A stretch of 64,000 bases of DNA from NCBI RefSeq assembly GCF_963966145.1, contig NC_091049.1:1054001-1118000 (forward strand), written 5' to 3'. A model generated the notes under the pieces. The model saw only the letters and a list, made by a program, of their open reading frames with translations, was not told the origin of the DNA and did not search any database. This document shows, piece after piece, positions 47,479 to 59,765 of the stretch (the first letter of the stretch is position 1; every line of letters starts with the position of its first letter). The position numbers were made by a program, and so were the translations under genes. The stretch comes from Tenebrio molitor. Lineage: Eukaryota; Arthropoda; Insecta; Coleoptera; Tenebrionidae.

Positions 47479-49718
47479 ATAATTGGGAAAAATCGTAATT
47501 TGTTGACAGTGTTGGGACCTATCAATAATGCACATATTTTATTTTTGTTGTATTTTCAACGCCTACTAGGATCCCACATTCATTTATAGACACTAATAAA
47601 AATCTACATGGACAAGGAATGACTATATTATTTAATCTGTCAATCAGACCTAACTTCTTCCTTCAAAAAAAACCTTGTTTAATAAATGACGTAACAATAT
47701 CCGAAAAGTATTTCCTCGGACATGAAAATTGCAGCAAATGTGACTACTGCAATTTTGACACCACCGAAATCACACAAATTCACCTTGACGATACTTTAGC
47801 GCAGTAGTGGTGAGGTAAAGTGCTTTTTTACCACACTAATTCGGTAAAAATTAAAATCGAATAATAAAATGTCACAAATAACACATAGCTAGCGTACGAG
47901 GGTATAGAAAACTCTGGCTACATGTTTCGTCCGAAATCCGTAAAAATTTGATCGACGATAAATTATGTAATAATTGGGAAAAATAGTAATTTGTTGAGAG
48001 TGGTGGGACCTATCAATAATGCACTTCATTATTTTATTTTTGTTGTATTTTCTTGTAAAACACCTATTTTGTCAAGCTAGACAACCAGTAAAACCAATTT
48101 ATATATTCGTTTTCTGGTGAGAGTCGGCAAATTTTCAACGCCTACTAGGATCCCACATTCATTTATAGACACTAATAAAAATCTACATGGACAAGGAATG
48201 ACTATATTGTTTAATCTGTCAATCAGACCTAACTTCTTCCTTCAAAAAAAACCTTGTTTAATAAATGACGTAACAAATCCGAAAAGTATTTCCTCGGACA
48301 TGAAAATTGCAGCAAATGTGACTACTGCAATTTTGACACCACCGAAATCACACAAATTCACCTTGACGATACTTTACCGCATTAGTAGTGAGGTAAAGTG
48401 CTTTTTTACCACACTAATTCGGTAAAAATTAAATTCGAATAATAAAATGTCACAAATAGCACATAGCTAGCGTACGAGGGTAAAGAAAACTCTGGCTACA
48501 TGTTTCGTCCGAAATCCGTAAAAATTTCATCGACGATAAATTATGTAATAATTGGGAAAAATCGTAATTTGTTGAGAGTGTTGGGACGTATCAATAATGC
48601 ACTTCATTATTTTATTTTTGTTGTATTTTCTTGTAAAACACCTATTTTGTCAAGCTAGACAACCAGTAAAACCAATTTATGTATTTATTCGTTTTCTGGT
48701 GAGAGTCGACAAATTTTCAACGCCAACTAGGACCCCACATTCATTTATAGACACTAATAAAAATCTACATGGACATGGAATTACTATGTATATTATTTAA
48801 TCTGTCAATCAGACCTAAATTCTTCGTTCAAAAAAACCTTGATTAATAAATAACATAACAAATCCAAAAAGTGTTTTCTCGGACATGAAAATTGCAGCAA
48901 ATGTGACTACTGCAATTTTGACAGCATCGAAATCACACAAATTCACCTTGACGATACTTTACCGCAGTAGTAGTGCGGTAAAGTGCTTCTTTACCACACT
49001 AATTCGGTAAAAATTAAATTCGAATAATAAAATGTCACAAATAGCACATAGCTAGCGTACGAGGGTAAAGAAAACTCTGGCTACATGTTTCGTCCGAAAT
49101 CCGTAAAAATTTCATCGACGATAAATTATGTAATAATTGGGAAAAATCGTAATTTGTTGAGAGTGTTGGGACGTATCAATAATGCACTTCATTATTTTAT
49201 TTTTGTTGTATTTTCTTGTAAAACACCTATTTTGCCAAGCTAGACAACCAGTAAAACCAATTTATGTATTTATTCGTTTTCTGGTGAGAGTCGGCAAATT
49301 TTCAACGCCTACTAGGATCCCACATTCATTTATAGACACTAATAAAAATCTACATGGACAAGGAATGACTAGGTATATTATTTAATCTGTCAATCAGACC
49401 TAAATTCTTCCTTCAAAAAAACCTTGATTAATAAATAACATAACAAATCCAAAAAGTGTTTTCTCGGACACGAAAACTGCAGCAAATGTGACTACTGCAA
49501 TTTTGACAGCAGCGAAATCACACAAATTCACCTTGACGATACTTTACCGCAGTAGTAGTGCGGTAAAGTGCTTCTTTACCACACTAATTCGGTAAAAATT
49601 AAATTCGAATAATAAAATGTCACAAATAGCACATAGCTAGCGTACGAGGGTAAAGAAAACTCTGGCTACATGTTTCGTCCGAAATCCGTAAAAATTTCGT
49701 GGACGATAAATTATGTAA
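47479..49718. repeat. Satellite-like array, 3.8 units of about 580 bp
   Basis: Units start AATAATTGGGAAAAAT at 47479, 47969, 48547 and 49132, with spacings of 490, 578 and 585 bp; the last unit ends near 49718. Unit 1 lacks about 100 bp (between GTATTTTC and ATTTTCAACG), apparently deleted across a short repeated ATTTTC. Units 3 and 4 are the most alike. Each unit holds a small stem, complete in units 3 and 4 as TACCGCAGTAGTAGTGCGGTA, plus TTTACCACACTAATTCGGTA. Frames of 62-102 codons inside the units are by-products of the repeat. Confidence 0.88.
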
Positions 49719-52367
49719 AAAAATGCGCAATTCCAGCGTTTCCGTTGGACGTAGCGTAAGTGTCACTTTCGAAGGGCGTTTTCATTTCCCCGTGTTATTT
49801 TCGAGGTGGTCGCGATTTTCCGTCGTAATTAGGTTCGCATCATATTTTTGAATTAATAATGTTCATTTTCGCCGTCTGTGTTTTATTAACAAACATTTGT
49901 TCGTAGAAAATCCAGCTTATTTTTTCTCATTTCAATTTTCAATGAGAAAATTAACTTGGGAAGTCGCGATATTTAAAAATATCTCCTTCAACGACGGACC
50001 CCGAGCGAGACGGCCGTGGCGATGTCGAGGGAAAATCGCCTTATTAGGTATTCAATTAAAAATAAATAAAAATTAGCTTGTTCTTTAGCGATGTCAATTT
50101 GTATTTTTCCAGGTTTCTTAAATGAAAGAACAAATACTGAATTTATGAAATATTAAGTGACGTTCGGTTAATTTTCCGAGCCGGGAAAAGGCGCGCATTT
50201 TTAATAATTCATTTCGCTAGTATACACGCCGGAAACGAACTTAATTATAAAAATGTTTGCCCTTCAACGTGCCTGCAACAATTCCACCGTTAATTAATTT
50301 ATTAATTGCATCTTGTGCGCGATCGTGTCCATCGAGGGTGTCGGCCCCGCTTTCCACACTTTCCCTTCTGGTCCGGCGAATCCGGAAAAAAAAACCGCAT
50401 CACGCTACGAAACAGATCCCGACACCGACGGACGTATCAATCAAAGACATCACGTTCGCTTTCGAAAGCTGCAAACAATTTTTTCCGCCCCTGTCGTCGC
50501 AAAAAAAAATCTCTCGAGACGAATTTAATTCCTTAAAACAGGATCTTCGTCTCGGCGGGCCCGTAAAGATAGTGGATGATTTTAATTAGATATTTAATTG
50601 CCGAAGCCGGGAAAAAATTGTCGTTTGCTCATTTCGAGTCGAGCGTTTTTCTCCAGTTAACTACGTGTAAATTACTGTAGTAATAGTCGGGCTAAATTAA
50701 AATCAAATGATTAATTTAACGACGGCCGGAAATGCAGCGATGCCATCTCGTTCCCGGAGCCGGGGGGCGAGCTTCCGGGCGTGATCCCCGAGCACGTTTT
50801 TAAAAATTTTCTCTTCACTATTATCACTACGCTCGATTCGGAATATTTTTATTCGGGGGGCGGCGCAAAAACAATTCGAGGGGACGGTCTTAATTCGTTG
50901 GGATATTAGAAATACGCCGACACATTTACACTAACGAGACAGGAAGCTATTATTTCGGACGGTGTAGTTGCGATTATCGTTTCGATATTTTCGACGGGAG
51001 CGTCTTCACGTCTTCGTCGAAAAATCGCCGGCGAGAGGCGGTGCAGGTGGACCGGCGAGAGAGACCGCCGTCGGGTTACGTGGGGCGGCAGTTCGACCGA
51101 TTAAAACCGGGGGGCCAATCAACGTCCTGATAACGGGCGAGTGTCGCAAGGGTTGTCGTTATCTCAGATGTGATTCCTATGCAAATCATTCCGAGGCACT
51201 TTTGATTATTCCGTTCCTGATGGGAGCCCTATCAGTTTTCCTGGCGGGGGAGGCGGCGGCACCGAAAAATCCGGACCGGGCTCGCCGAAGAAGAATCAAG
51301 GCTGTTTCGCGATTCAAAAACCGAAAAACGACGCCGCTGTGACTGCATATTCGACTGGAATAAGCGAGGCGAGCTCGCTTCAGAGCGACACAGATTTGTC
51401 GCAGCTCTGGAAATTTTTCTTTTGCGACAAGCTCTGCGTTTGTTTGTTTTTGAGTTGGCAGGTTCTGTTGGACGCTGGAATTTTTCGGTGTCGATAAATA
51501 ACGCTGCACCAAATTTACAGTATCATTAATTTATACAGGAATTGCAGCCGCTGTAACCGTTTCAGTTCGGCTTACAATATCACGATATAATTTTCTCTGT
51601 CTCGCATACCCCTTCGTTAATACTATTGCAATAAATTTACGAAGACACTTTCACCGTGCTACATGTATTCAGTATGTACAAAAGATTGTTGGGTTGTTTT
51701 GGCCGCCCGCCCCTTCGCTCCGTCTTCGTCGGACGCTCCGGACAAGCTCCCGGACCGACCGAAAGGGAGAACCGCCACCGTCGTGGGGTTGACGCACCGA
51801 TCGTGTATAGGTTGTATGTTATCGTGTGTATGGAATTTGTAATTCTGCACGGTGGTGTTAATTTTCACGGCCTTATTAAATACTATATTATGTTTTGATG
51901 CTACCTTGTGGTATGCGCTTTCAAAAATTCCATAATTTATGGTACTCGGCGCTGAATTAATAACTTAATAGAGAGCACGAGTTAATTCCTGGCCGTATTA
52001 AAACGGTTTCCTATATAGAAGCCGGCAGACACGACGCCACCCCCGGGCCCCCGTCAATTCTTCTTTCCGTCTATTTATGCCGGGGTTATATCGCCCTCCG
52101 CCAAGGCGGGAGCCTAATTCCAAAACAATTTAAAAAAGAAATTACGAAAAATTCATCTCCGCACAATTCAAATTACCCGAACGATTATCAGGTTCCTTTT
52201 TAAGAACACGATTAAGGAGCGCCGGTGGGGCCGAGAACTTAACAGTTTTTTTTCGCTCGACCTGGGGTGGCTCCTCTCGCAAAAAATCCACTTCGAACGA
52301 CATCATTATCGCCACAATTAGGAACAGATCAGTTTTTCACGTTCTTTTATGTGGAATAAATTCAATG
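49719..52367. other. Intronic stretch, CpG-rich in places
   Basis: CpG-rich at about 50320-50570, 50750-51340 and 51690-51790. Three frames overlap at 50257-50589, but none contains a known domain. No repeat structure noticed. Confidence 0.45.
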
Positions 52368-52445
52368 TACAGTATTCTCAATTTTGTTGTAGGTCGTAAA
52401 ATTGTATGGTATTTTACGACCTACAACAAAATTGAGAAAACTATA
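52368..52445. repeat. Palindromic 78-bp element, copy 2
   Basis: TACAGTATTCTCAATTTTGT and the closing ACAAAATTGAGAAAACTATA form a near-perfect stem of more than 30 bp around ATTGTATGGTAT. It matches 41861-41936 at most positions. Confidence 0.82.
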
Positions 52446-54656
52446 GTGTAGATCTGGAATGCAACGAGACCCCAAACAGAGCCCTGCGGTGCACCGGAAC
52501 GATTAACGAAAAGATCAGACCAAGAGCGAGTAAAATATTTAAGGAGGTTCAGGTTTTTCCGCACACGAGGACCGCTCCGTCGCGCCGCCCCCGCCGTAAA
52601 AATTGTTGCGTTAACATTTTGATTGTGCCCAAGTTCGGAAGCCAATTTTTCCTTTATTCGAAGTTTCGCAAAGTTATTTAAGAGTAAAGCACGCATGTTA
52701 TCATTTACCGAAGATAATAATAAGAAAAGTTGGCGGCGTTATTATTGACATGAAATGATCCGAAGTTTCTCCGGCCCGAGAATAAATTGCGCCCTGCGGG
52801 AATTTAAAAAAAAAATACGGTCGTAGCGTTCGGCGGGGAAGAAAAAATCGGACGGATCCGTTGCACCGGGGGCGGGGGCGGCAAATTTGCACGTTATTAG
52901 AAATGCAACGCGTCGAGTTCCGGAAGCCGACCGGAGCGGAACGTCGTGACGGCGAAAGAAGTCCATCCGCCCCGACACCTGTTCGCTATTGCTCAAATTT
53001 ACAAATAAATTGAGCTAATCATATGAAAATTTACAGTGAATTTCTCCAATTTGTGAGTAATTTATTTGAACGTAGCCGCTGCGACTGACTTCGTCACGTT
53101 CTCAGACTGTTGATTGCACGAAATGCGCCCCATTTTTGTCAAATTGCATCGTAGTGTTTTGCTGTTTGGACTTTTTTGTTGAGGAATCAGGAGCGGAACT
53201 GGATCTCGAGAGGTGGGAGCTTCAGTTTTGCGACGATGTGATGAAGTCTTTTGCTGCACAAAATTGTCTGGGTGACAAAAATCAAAAATATTCAAATTCC
53301 ACGGGACTTTTCATATATACTTACATTCTTTTATAGACACTAGTGTATTATTAATTTATTTTTATTACAATTCTCTTATTTTAATCTGAACACTTTTTAT
53401 TTATTTATTACCTTGACGACCTAACCGTACTCTCAACTCTTTTCCGTGGGAATTAGCATTTTTCTCATTTTACAGCCCACTAAAAGCGACCGAAATAATT
53501 CCATTTATGACCTCTTTCGTCTCGAATAGATTTATTTATCCTCGAGCGGTTACGCCACTGGCGGGCCAAGTGTCGTTTTAATTTGGAGCTTTAGTAAACA
53601 ACGAACGGTGGTGTTGTTGTTCGGGGGATGGGGGGGTATACGTAAATATATTAAAAATGTTTGGCGTAAATTCCTTAATAAAAAAATCGTCCACGTAGCA
53701 CCTACTTAAAATTTTCCACCTTGTTCATCTCAAATATCTGCAAATAGCTGTAGTAACGGGCGCCACCCCTCCCCGTTCTTAATAACCTCCCTTTATTTTT
53801 AATTCTCGCCGAAAGCAGACATCACATTTCAAGCCTTATTAATCTCCGCGGAATATTTTCAAGAATAAAAAATTAAAACCCAAAGCATAATGTTTTGTGT
53901 TAACGGGGGGCGAGGGATGGCGGCCCGGTCGCCAACCCCCTGAATATATTAATTGAACGACTGTGCATTTTTCTTTAAAGCGCGACAACAGTTTTTATTG
54001 TTAATCTCACTTAATAACTCACGGAGCGTCTCGCCGCCTCTCTCTCTGCCACCGCGTTCAATCCCTCCGGAGTCGGAGTGAGAGGACGCCACCGGAACGT
54101 TTGGGGTTTTTTCCGGGGCCCAGCGAAATAAGTTGGTATGAATTAGTCAACAACTTTTAAAGTCGGCAAATGTAAACTGCCACTTTTTATTTGGCATGCT
54201 CGAATTATTTGCATAATATTGTTCGCAATCCTCTTTTAAACTCGGGGAGTGACCGTTTTTACCATTCGACGTCTTTGTTCTTTTCACGACCGGAGGAGAT
54301 CGTCAGGAGTGGGATCGACTGTTCCAAACGAATGCAGTATTTATTAATGACGCCGTGTTTTACAATTGCAAACAGCGTTTTTTAGGTAACGAGAGCCCTC
54401 GGTGGAAGCTCGCCCCTTTTTTTTTTTTAACAAAGCTCCCCGTTCTTTTTCGACTCCTGAGGTTTTTGATACATTTTTTTTTGCCGTTCGCCACAAAAAC
54501 AACCAAAGTTTGGCTCTTTGTTTCGTTTTATTCGGTATTATTAATTGCGACTTTGAACATCTTCGATTTACGATTTTACAAAATAAATGTACCACAAAAA
54601 ATAAACATGCTACAGAAGACACAGTTTCTGGAAAAATTTTATTAAGGAAATAGTTA
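52446..54656. other. Intronic stretch
   Basis: No gene recognised. A run of T lies at about 54416-54429. CpG-rich around 52780-52980 and 53990-54120. Confidence 0.45.
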
Positions 54657-54765
54657 TTTACATTAGAGTACGGTAGGGGTATTTTACAGCGCCAAAACTA
54701 GGTTTCAAACACGAGGCGAAGCCGAGTGCTTGATTAGTTGGAGCGCTGTAAAATGTCATGTATCA
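54657..54765. repeat. Hairpin element related to 40680-40760
   Basis: ATTTTACAGCGCC at about 54680 pairs with GGAGCGCTGTAAAAT at about 54739-54753. The loop has CACGAGGCGAAGCCGAGTG. The left flank TTTACATTAGAGTACGGTAG matches the copy at 40680. Confidence 0.65.
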
Positions 54766-55501
54766 GACTTTGACAAATGTCAAACTTTTTGATATACAGA
54801 GAAATACGAAGAACCATGCTCTGAAAAAAAGTAAAAGTAAAATCTAAGAAGAATTGGATTGCTTGGGTGCATTTTCTCGAACCGATTCGTTGTTATTTAT
54901 ATTTTCGGAAAAGCCTCCCCGAGCGAAAATTGATAAACGGCCGGCAATTAAGGGAAAAATTCAGGCGGCGCGACCGCACCGTTTTATATCCTGATATTGA
55001 TGCATAAAAAATAAGGAGATCGCCCCGCACTAATCCCGGTTATTGCCTAATTTAAATCGGGCCCGGGAAAAGCGGGCGTATAAATTATTGAAATTATTAT
55101 ATTAAAAAATCCATCTAAGAAGTCAAAGAAGCTATTATCCACGACCGTTTTGCCGTTAACTAAGAGCTATTTTTCCACGGCCCGAGGCTTTTTCGGTCTC
55201 GTAAAAATAGATTTAAAATTAACGAACGACTTGCACACCCCCTGGAACCGCCGCCGCCGTCGCCACCGCCACCGCCGCGTGTATCGGCGAGGACATTGCG
55301 ATGGAAATTTCGACCGTAATGGCGAAATTGCCAGCGAATTAAATCTGTTTTCGCGTTTTTACGAAAATCAAAACTTCCAACCCGATAAGGGTGGAATTAA
55401 GGGGAAATTTCACATTACCGTTAAAAGGGGTGGACGATTTTTTCGATTCTTCTTTTCTAGGCGATCGAAAATGCGACATCGTGAACCGTTTCTTTTTCCA
55501 G
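54766..55501. other. End of intron 1 before exon 2
   Basis: Non-coding. GCC/CGC-rich at about 55245-55280. The last 15 bases form a clear polypyrimidine tract and AG for exon 2. Another TCTTTTCTAG lies at 55451-55460, but using it would bring in a stop-containing or non-family reading. Confidence 0.5.
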
Positions 55502-55671
55502 AACTTGCTACCCCTGCTGCCGGTCCTCTTCCAACCGGAATTTCTGGTCGCCAATGACAGCGGGACGCTCCTGATAGTAGCAGGATCTTCCGGGATTCTG
55601 GTGATGGAGCTTCCGGCTCGTTATCCTCCTTATGGCGCCTTCGAAAACAACAAAGACGTAGTCTACTGCAG
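55502..55671 (+). CDS. Nup88: Nup88 nucleoporin, exon 2
   Basis: Read in phase 0 from AAC at 55502, it encodes NLLPLLPVLFQPEFLVANDS, then G-T-L-L-I-V-A-G-S-S-G-I-L-V-M-E-L-P-A-R-Y and G-A-F-E-N-N-K-D-V-V-Y-C-R. This parallels the second propeller blade of human Nup88, where Y-Q-x-L-L is followed by I-N-P-P-L-F-E, a hydrophobic strand, G-I-K-G-L-M-V-L-E-L-P-K-R-W and then C-S. The block G-[IL]-x-V-[ML]-E-L-P-x-R is characteristic. The acceptor is TTTCTTTTTCCAG and the donor CAG|GTATGG at 55672; the exon ends in phase 2. With exon 1 this gives about 125 residues of a protein usually near 700. Exon 3, which should resemble the x-E-R-x-F and L-L-T-S-D-N stretches, was not found before 64000. Confidence 0.8.
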
Positions 55672-58600
55672 GTATGGTTTCCCAGAGCTTTATCGAGAAA
55701 GACAAAGTACTTTTACGTTTCGATTGTTTTTTGACATTCCTGCATCGTTTTTTTATCCGACAAATTCTCGAACAACCTGGACAAATAGTATATTACTCAA
55801 CAGACGTGTAATGATCGCTAATACTCACGAGATGCGAGTAGTTAAGAGCCATTACACGCGAGTCGAATACGTTACTTTTTCTGTGAGTACATATCTTTAT
55901 TTTCAATGTCAGAATTGATTTATTACACACATCTTTTTTGTACTAAACGACACAAATCGACCAGTTATGATATGTTAAAATACCTACTCATGACGTATAA
56001 TACAATATAATATATGATGTATTGTTCAGTCATAGCAACATTATACAATGATTTGCCAATTCATTTTTGCATACCCGTGGAGTAATGGGTCATAGTCACG
56101 ACCGTGGGTAAAGAATAGCATTACTTCACCGCAAACGCACATGTAATGACTGTGTTATTTAACAGGAGAAAAAAAAAGATTCATTACATGTTTGGGACAA
56201 GAGGACGTTGTAGTCCATCACAGGACCAATCGATGTGACAAAACCCAACCACCGTTCCCCGCTTCGGCCATTTTAATCAGTTTACTTGAGCATAATCGCG
56301 AAATCTGGCCGGAATTGAAGCGGACAGAACCGGCGCGGAAGGAACGGCTCTCACACGCCATTAAACAGCCCACCACTATATTTCTAATTACTTTCCGGGG
56401 GTGAATTTTTTTTTTTTATTTTTTTATCGCCACCCACCCGGTTAGTTCCACTATTGCCGTCTCTCCACGCTGGACGTTGGAATTTTCCCCCGACGTGAAT
56501 TATTTTTGAATTATCGTGTTCCTCCCGGTCATTTCGAAAGTCAGCTCGAATCATCAACGCCAGAACGAATTCTGCGGTTTTTCGCTGGCGCGGATGCACT
56601 CCAAATTGAATAGGTGCGGGGCAGGTGGGTGCCCGGGGGTGGCCACGAAACGCCAATCGAGACTCCTTCCGAATAATATTTTTCCTGGGGGTGGGGGTGG
56701 AGTTTCGACGCGGCGGGGTCAGAAATGGAACTGAACAAGGGTGCGAGTCATGACCAGTTATATTTTTTTAACTGACGAGTGCGACGAAGAAGGGTTTTCT
56801 GGAAGGGGTTTTTCAAGGATTTTTTGTTCTATGTATCCTGCTATCTTGTATTCTTTTAATCCTTTTCCCTTCATCTCATTATTATTATTATTATATTTCT
56901 TTGTCCTCTGCATCCTTCCCAATAGTGCAAGGTTCCTTTTCAGAGTGATGCTTCAGTTTGTCCTAAAAGGACTCTTATTATTATTATTATTATCGTGATG
57001 TATTAATTTTATGAAAAAATTAGTTTTGAAGGAAAAATGAAAATAAAAATGTCCCGGTGAAGAAATTTGTTTTTATTGTGGATAATTCCTTGGGGAAATG
57101 ACGGAGGCGTATCGATGATCGATTCCGATCGGAAATCTGGGCGAATAATGGAACGGCAGGAGGGGAGAGGCCTGTCAAAAATTAACGACGACGTTAAAAA
57201 AAGTTAAATTCCCGAACGGAACCGCTGTCGTTGGCATAAAAAATTAAAATAGAAATTACCATAAATTTAAAAGCGTCGACGCTCAGTTCTCGAATGATAA
57301 CTAATCAAAAACTTTGACATATTATATGACGCACCGTTATTTACATAATAACAGCTGTACGTTATGGCCTTTTTAACATTATTAGGTGTCTCTCTTTATT
57401 GTTTCTTGTGTACCAGAGGTCCCCAACTGGTCGTAGTTGCAGGACGACGGCCGGCGGCGGCGCGCGTCCGTCCGGTCCGGGGGCGGCCGCCCCGAAGGGG
57501 TGCCGATGGTCGAGTGTGTTTTATGGTGACTATTATGCAGATGAGCGGAAATGTTAAGGGCCGTCGCGCCGTTGTATATATTTGGTACTGCTGTTAATCC
57601 GGTGTTATATTAGCGAAGTTTGTTGGGAATACATTACGTGGCCTATCCGCGCTTCCAAAGTGGCATTATTTAAAGTTCCCCCGTATAGAAATATTTTATA
57701 ATTTATTGTAACTAAACGTTTGCTCCTAATTGCAGTTTGGGAAGTTCTCTCGTGCGGCTGCCACCGCCGCCTGCTATAAGGTGCTCATCCCTTTACTGCC
57801 ACCTTGTCTAATTACTTCCGAAAAATCCAAACGACCAACCCCGGAAAAAAACAGGGGACAGGTTGCAAAGCCGAAGAGATGGGACGCGTTGATTTCGGTG
57901 CATTCGTTGTGATAACGTTGTTGTTGGTTGACATTCGAAGAAATCACAATCGAGAAGTTGTAGAGTGCGAATGGATTAAAAAACAATCAAATCTTGAACG
58001 CCTATGTATTTTTTTTCTCTTTCGCTCACTGGTTTTCATTCACTCGTAAATTTTTCCAATTCTGATGTTCAGATGTAGATTTAAAAGTTGAGTGATATTC
58101 TAGATTCCAGAGCGGAGCACAGTTGGAGAAAGCTCGTGTAATTTAAGAGGTCAATCTTTCTCTCAGGAATTAAGCAGAGTTTTTGCACTTCGCAAGCACT
58201 TTGTAAAATCCTTGGTTCGTTCGGATCTTTGCACCCATCGCGTTGCCTTTCTTCGTTGCGAAATGAAAGCACCGGGTATTAAGAGGGTCAGTTAGGTGAG
58301 AACGTTCCCCGGAGGCGTTCGTGTATCGCTTAAGTCGTCGTCATCGTCGGCGGGTATTGCCGGGGGCGGCAGTAAAGCGCACCACCACTAAAACACCTGA
58401 GGAATTCATTTGATGTACGGCGGAAGCGCTGTAAAAAGTCCGTCCTAATGAAAAATTCGGTGGGCAATCACACGCCCGCGTCGAAGTATTAAAATCCTCC
58501 CCAACTTTTATTGGCCTATTTTTATGGCGCAAACTTCAGATTGGCCTTCATTAAATGTTTGTTTAACGCCTTTTGTTGGATTGAGTTGAATTTTTGATAA

Positions 58601-59669
58601 CTTGCGGTTAACGACCGGTCGGGCAGTGTGTATCATTTTTTTTTTCTTCGGTTTGGTTCTTTTTTTTCCGAGCAGTTGCCGGCCCTGCACACGCCGACAG
58701 ATCGGAGGCAATTCCGAAGACGAAATGAAATAACGGCGCATAAATACACTCGAAATTACGCAAAGTTTAAATTGTCTCCGGAATATATCACGGGGGCCAT
58801 AATACACTGTGTCGTTTCTATGACACTGCTAATGGCTCTTTGAAAATTTAGATACAGGTGTTGCTATATACTTTAAAATTACGTCTACAGTTACGACAAC
58901 TTTATTAAAGGCGACGCCGGAAAGCGCGCTTTCGACACCAATTTTTCCATTAAAATTGTAGTGATCTGAGCGGTGGGAGTCGCTGATTGAGCCACACGAT
59001 TTTTAGCTGTCATATCGTCCCGAAATGTAGTGCTGAGCTCTGTGGGGAATCTTCTCTTTCGATTGAAACTTGTTCGAAGAAAATCGATCCGTTAGTTTTT
59101 GAGTTATTTGCGAACAAGCAGACAGACGGACGGACAAAAAGTGTATATTTCTTGTGTCGGTAAACAATAATCTAGTGTGTTTTGTTAGCAAGCCACTTTT
59201 TGATTCGTTTATGTAAATGTGAAATCGTAAAAAAGGGCCCAAGGTGCGAGTTCTCCAACCGTTTCAACCCCGTTGCTCCTCCAGGTGAAATTTTTCCGCC
59301 GCCGCCGCCACCGCACACACCATTAGTTTATATCTACATCAGGCCATTAAAGTTATAATTCATTTTATTTCCAGAACACATCCGTATGAAATATTAACTT
59401 CTACATTGTGTATAATACTTTATCCATTGCGCCGGCATTATCCCACCTTCATGAATACTAAGCGTCCGTTCGGACTTATCCTCATCAACCGGGGCCGGCT
59501 CGTTTCGGATCCGCCGCCGTCCGTCCCTTTAGTTGGCGTTTTTATTGCGACGCCGCCGCTCCCCGAAGAAAACAAATTAGCATCGCAAGTACCGCCGGCC
59601 AGCGGACTGCCCTTTTTTTTTCGACCGCCGACCACCTCGTCAAAATGTAAAATGGCACATTAATACGTG
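55672..59669 (+). other. Start of Nup88 intron 2
   Basis: No family exon recognised. A hairpin lies at about 55804-55860 (arms CGTGTAAT...ACTC and GAGTAG...ATTACACG). ATT microsatellites lie at about 56877-56895 and 56974-56993. The inverse copy of the 28671 repeat is at 58010-58056. At about 59020-59160 a stretch with AATCGATCCGTTAGTTTTTG followed by CAGACAGACGGACGGACA looks like a familiar insect transposon-derived motif. Confidence 0.45.
58010..58056. repeat. Inverted copy of the 28671-28716 repeat
   Basis: CTTTCGCTCACTGGTTTTCA... to ...TTTTTCCAATTCT is the reverse complement of the segment near 28671, with practically no differences over about 45 bp. Confidence 0.7.
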
Positions 59670-59765
59670 ATGGCGGGGGCGGGCGAGTGCAACAAGTACG
59701 GTCAGCGGGGACGGCGGACGAAGAAAGGACGTGGAGGAGGACGCGGTACCTCGAACAAGCATCAA
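59670..59765 (+). CDS. Weak candidate exon, Arg/Gly-rich
   Basis: From ATG 59670 the frame reads MAGAGECNKYGQRGRRTKKG, then R-G-G-G-R-G-T-S-N-K-H-Q, and reaches a consensus donor CAA|GTAAGT at 59766 in phase 0. The run of R, K and G is unlike neighbouring frames and could be the start of an RGG-rich protein. The surrounding DNA is GC-rich, so an accidental open frame is quite possible, and no family is recognised. Confidence 0.22.

Larger units (their letters stand above)
19473..55501 (+). other. Nup88 intron 1, 36,029 bp
   Basis: It is bounded by GTCAGT at 19473 and by the polypyrimidine tract TTTCTTTTTCCAG ending at 55501. Both flanking exons are in phase 0. The intron carries a complete-looking P element in the sense orientation, a satellite array, several MITEs and hairpins, and many CpG-rich patches. 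No alternative coding exon of the family was recognised inside it. An additional exon, for example an alternative first exon, cannot be excluded. Confidence 0.7.

Noticed and set aside
48117..48425. Frames of 62-102 codons in the satellite units
   Set aside because: They recur only because the DNA repeats, and they shift frame between units.
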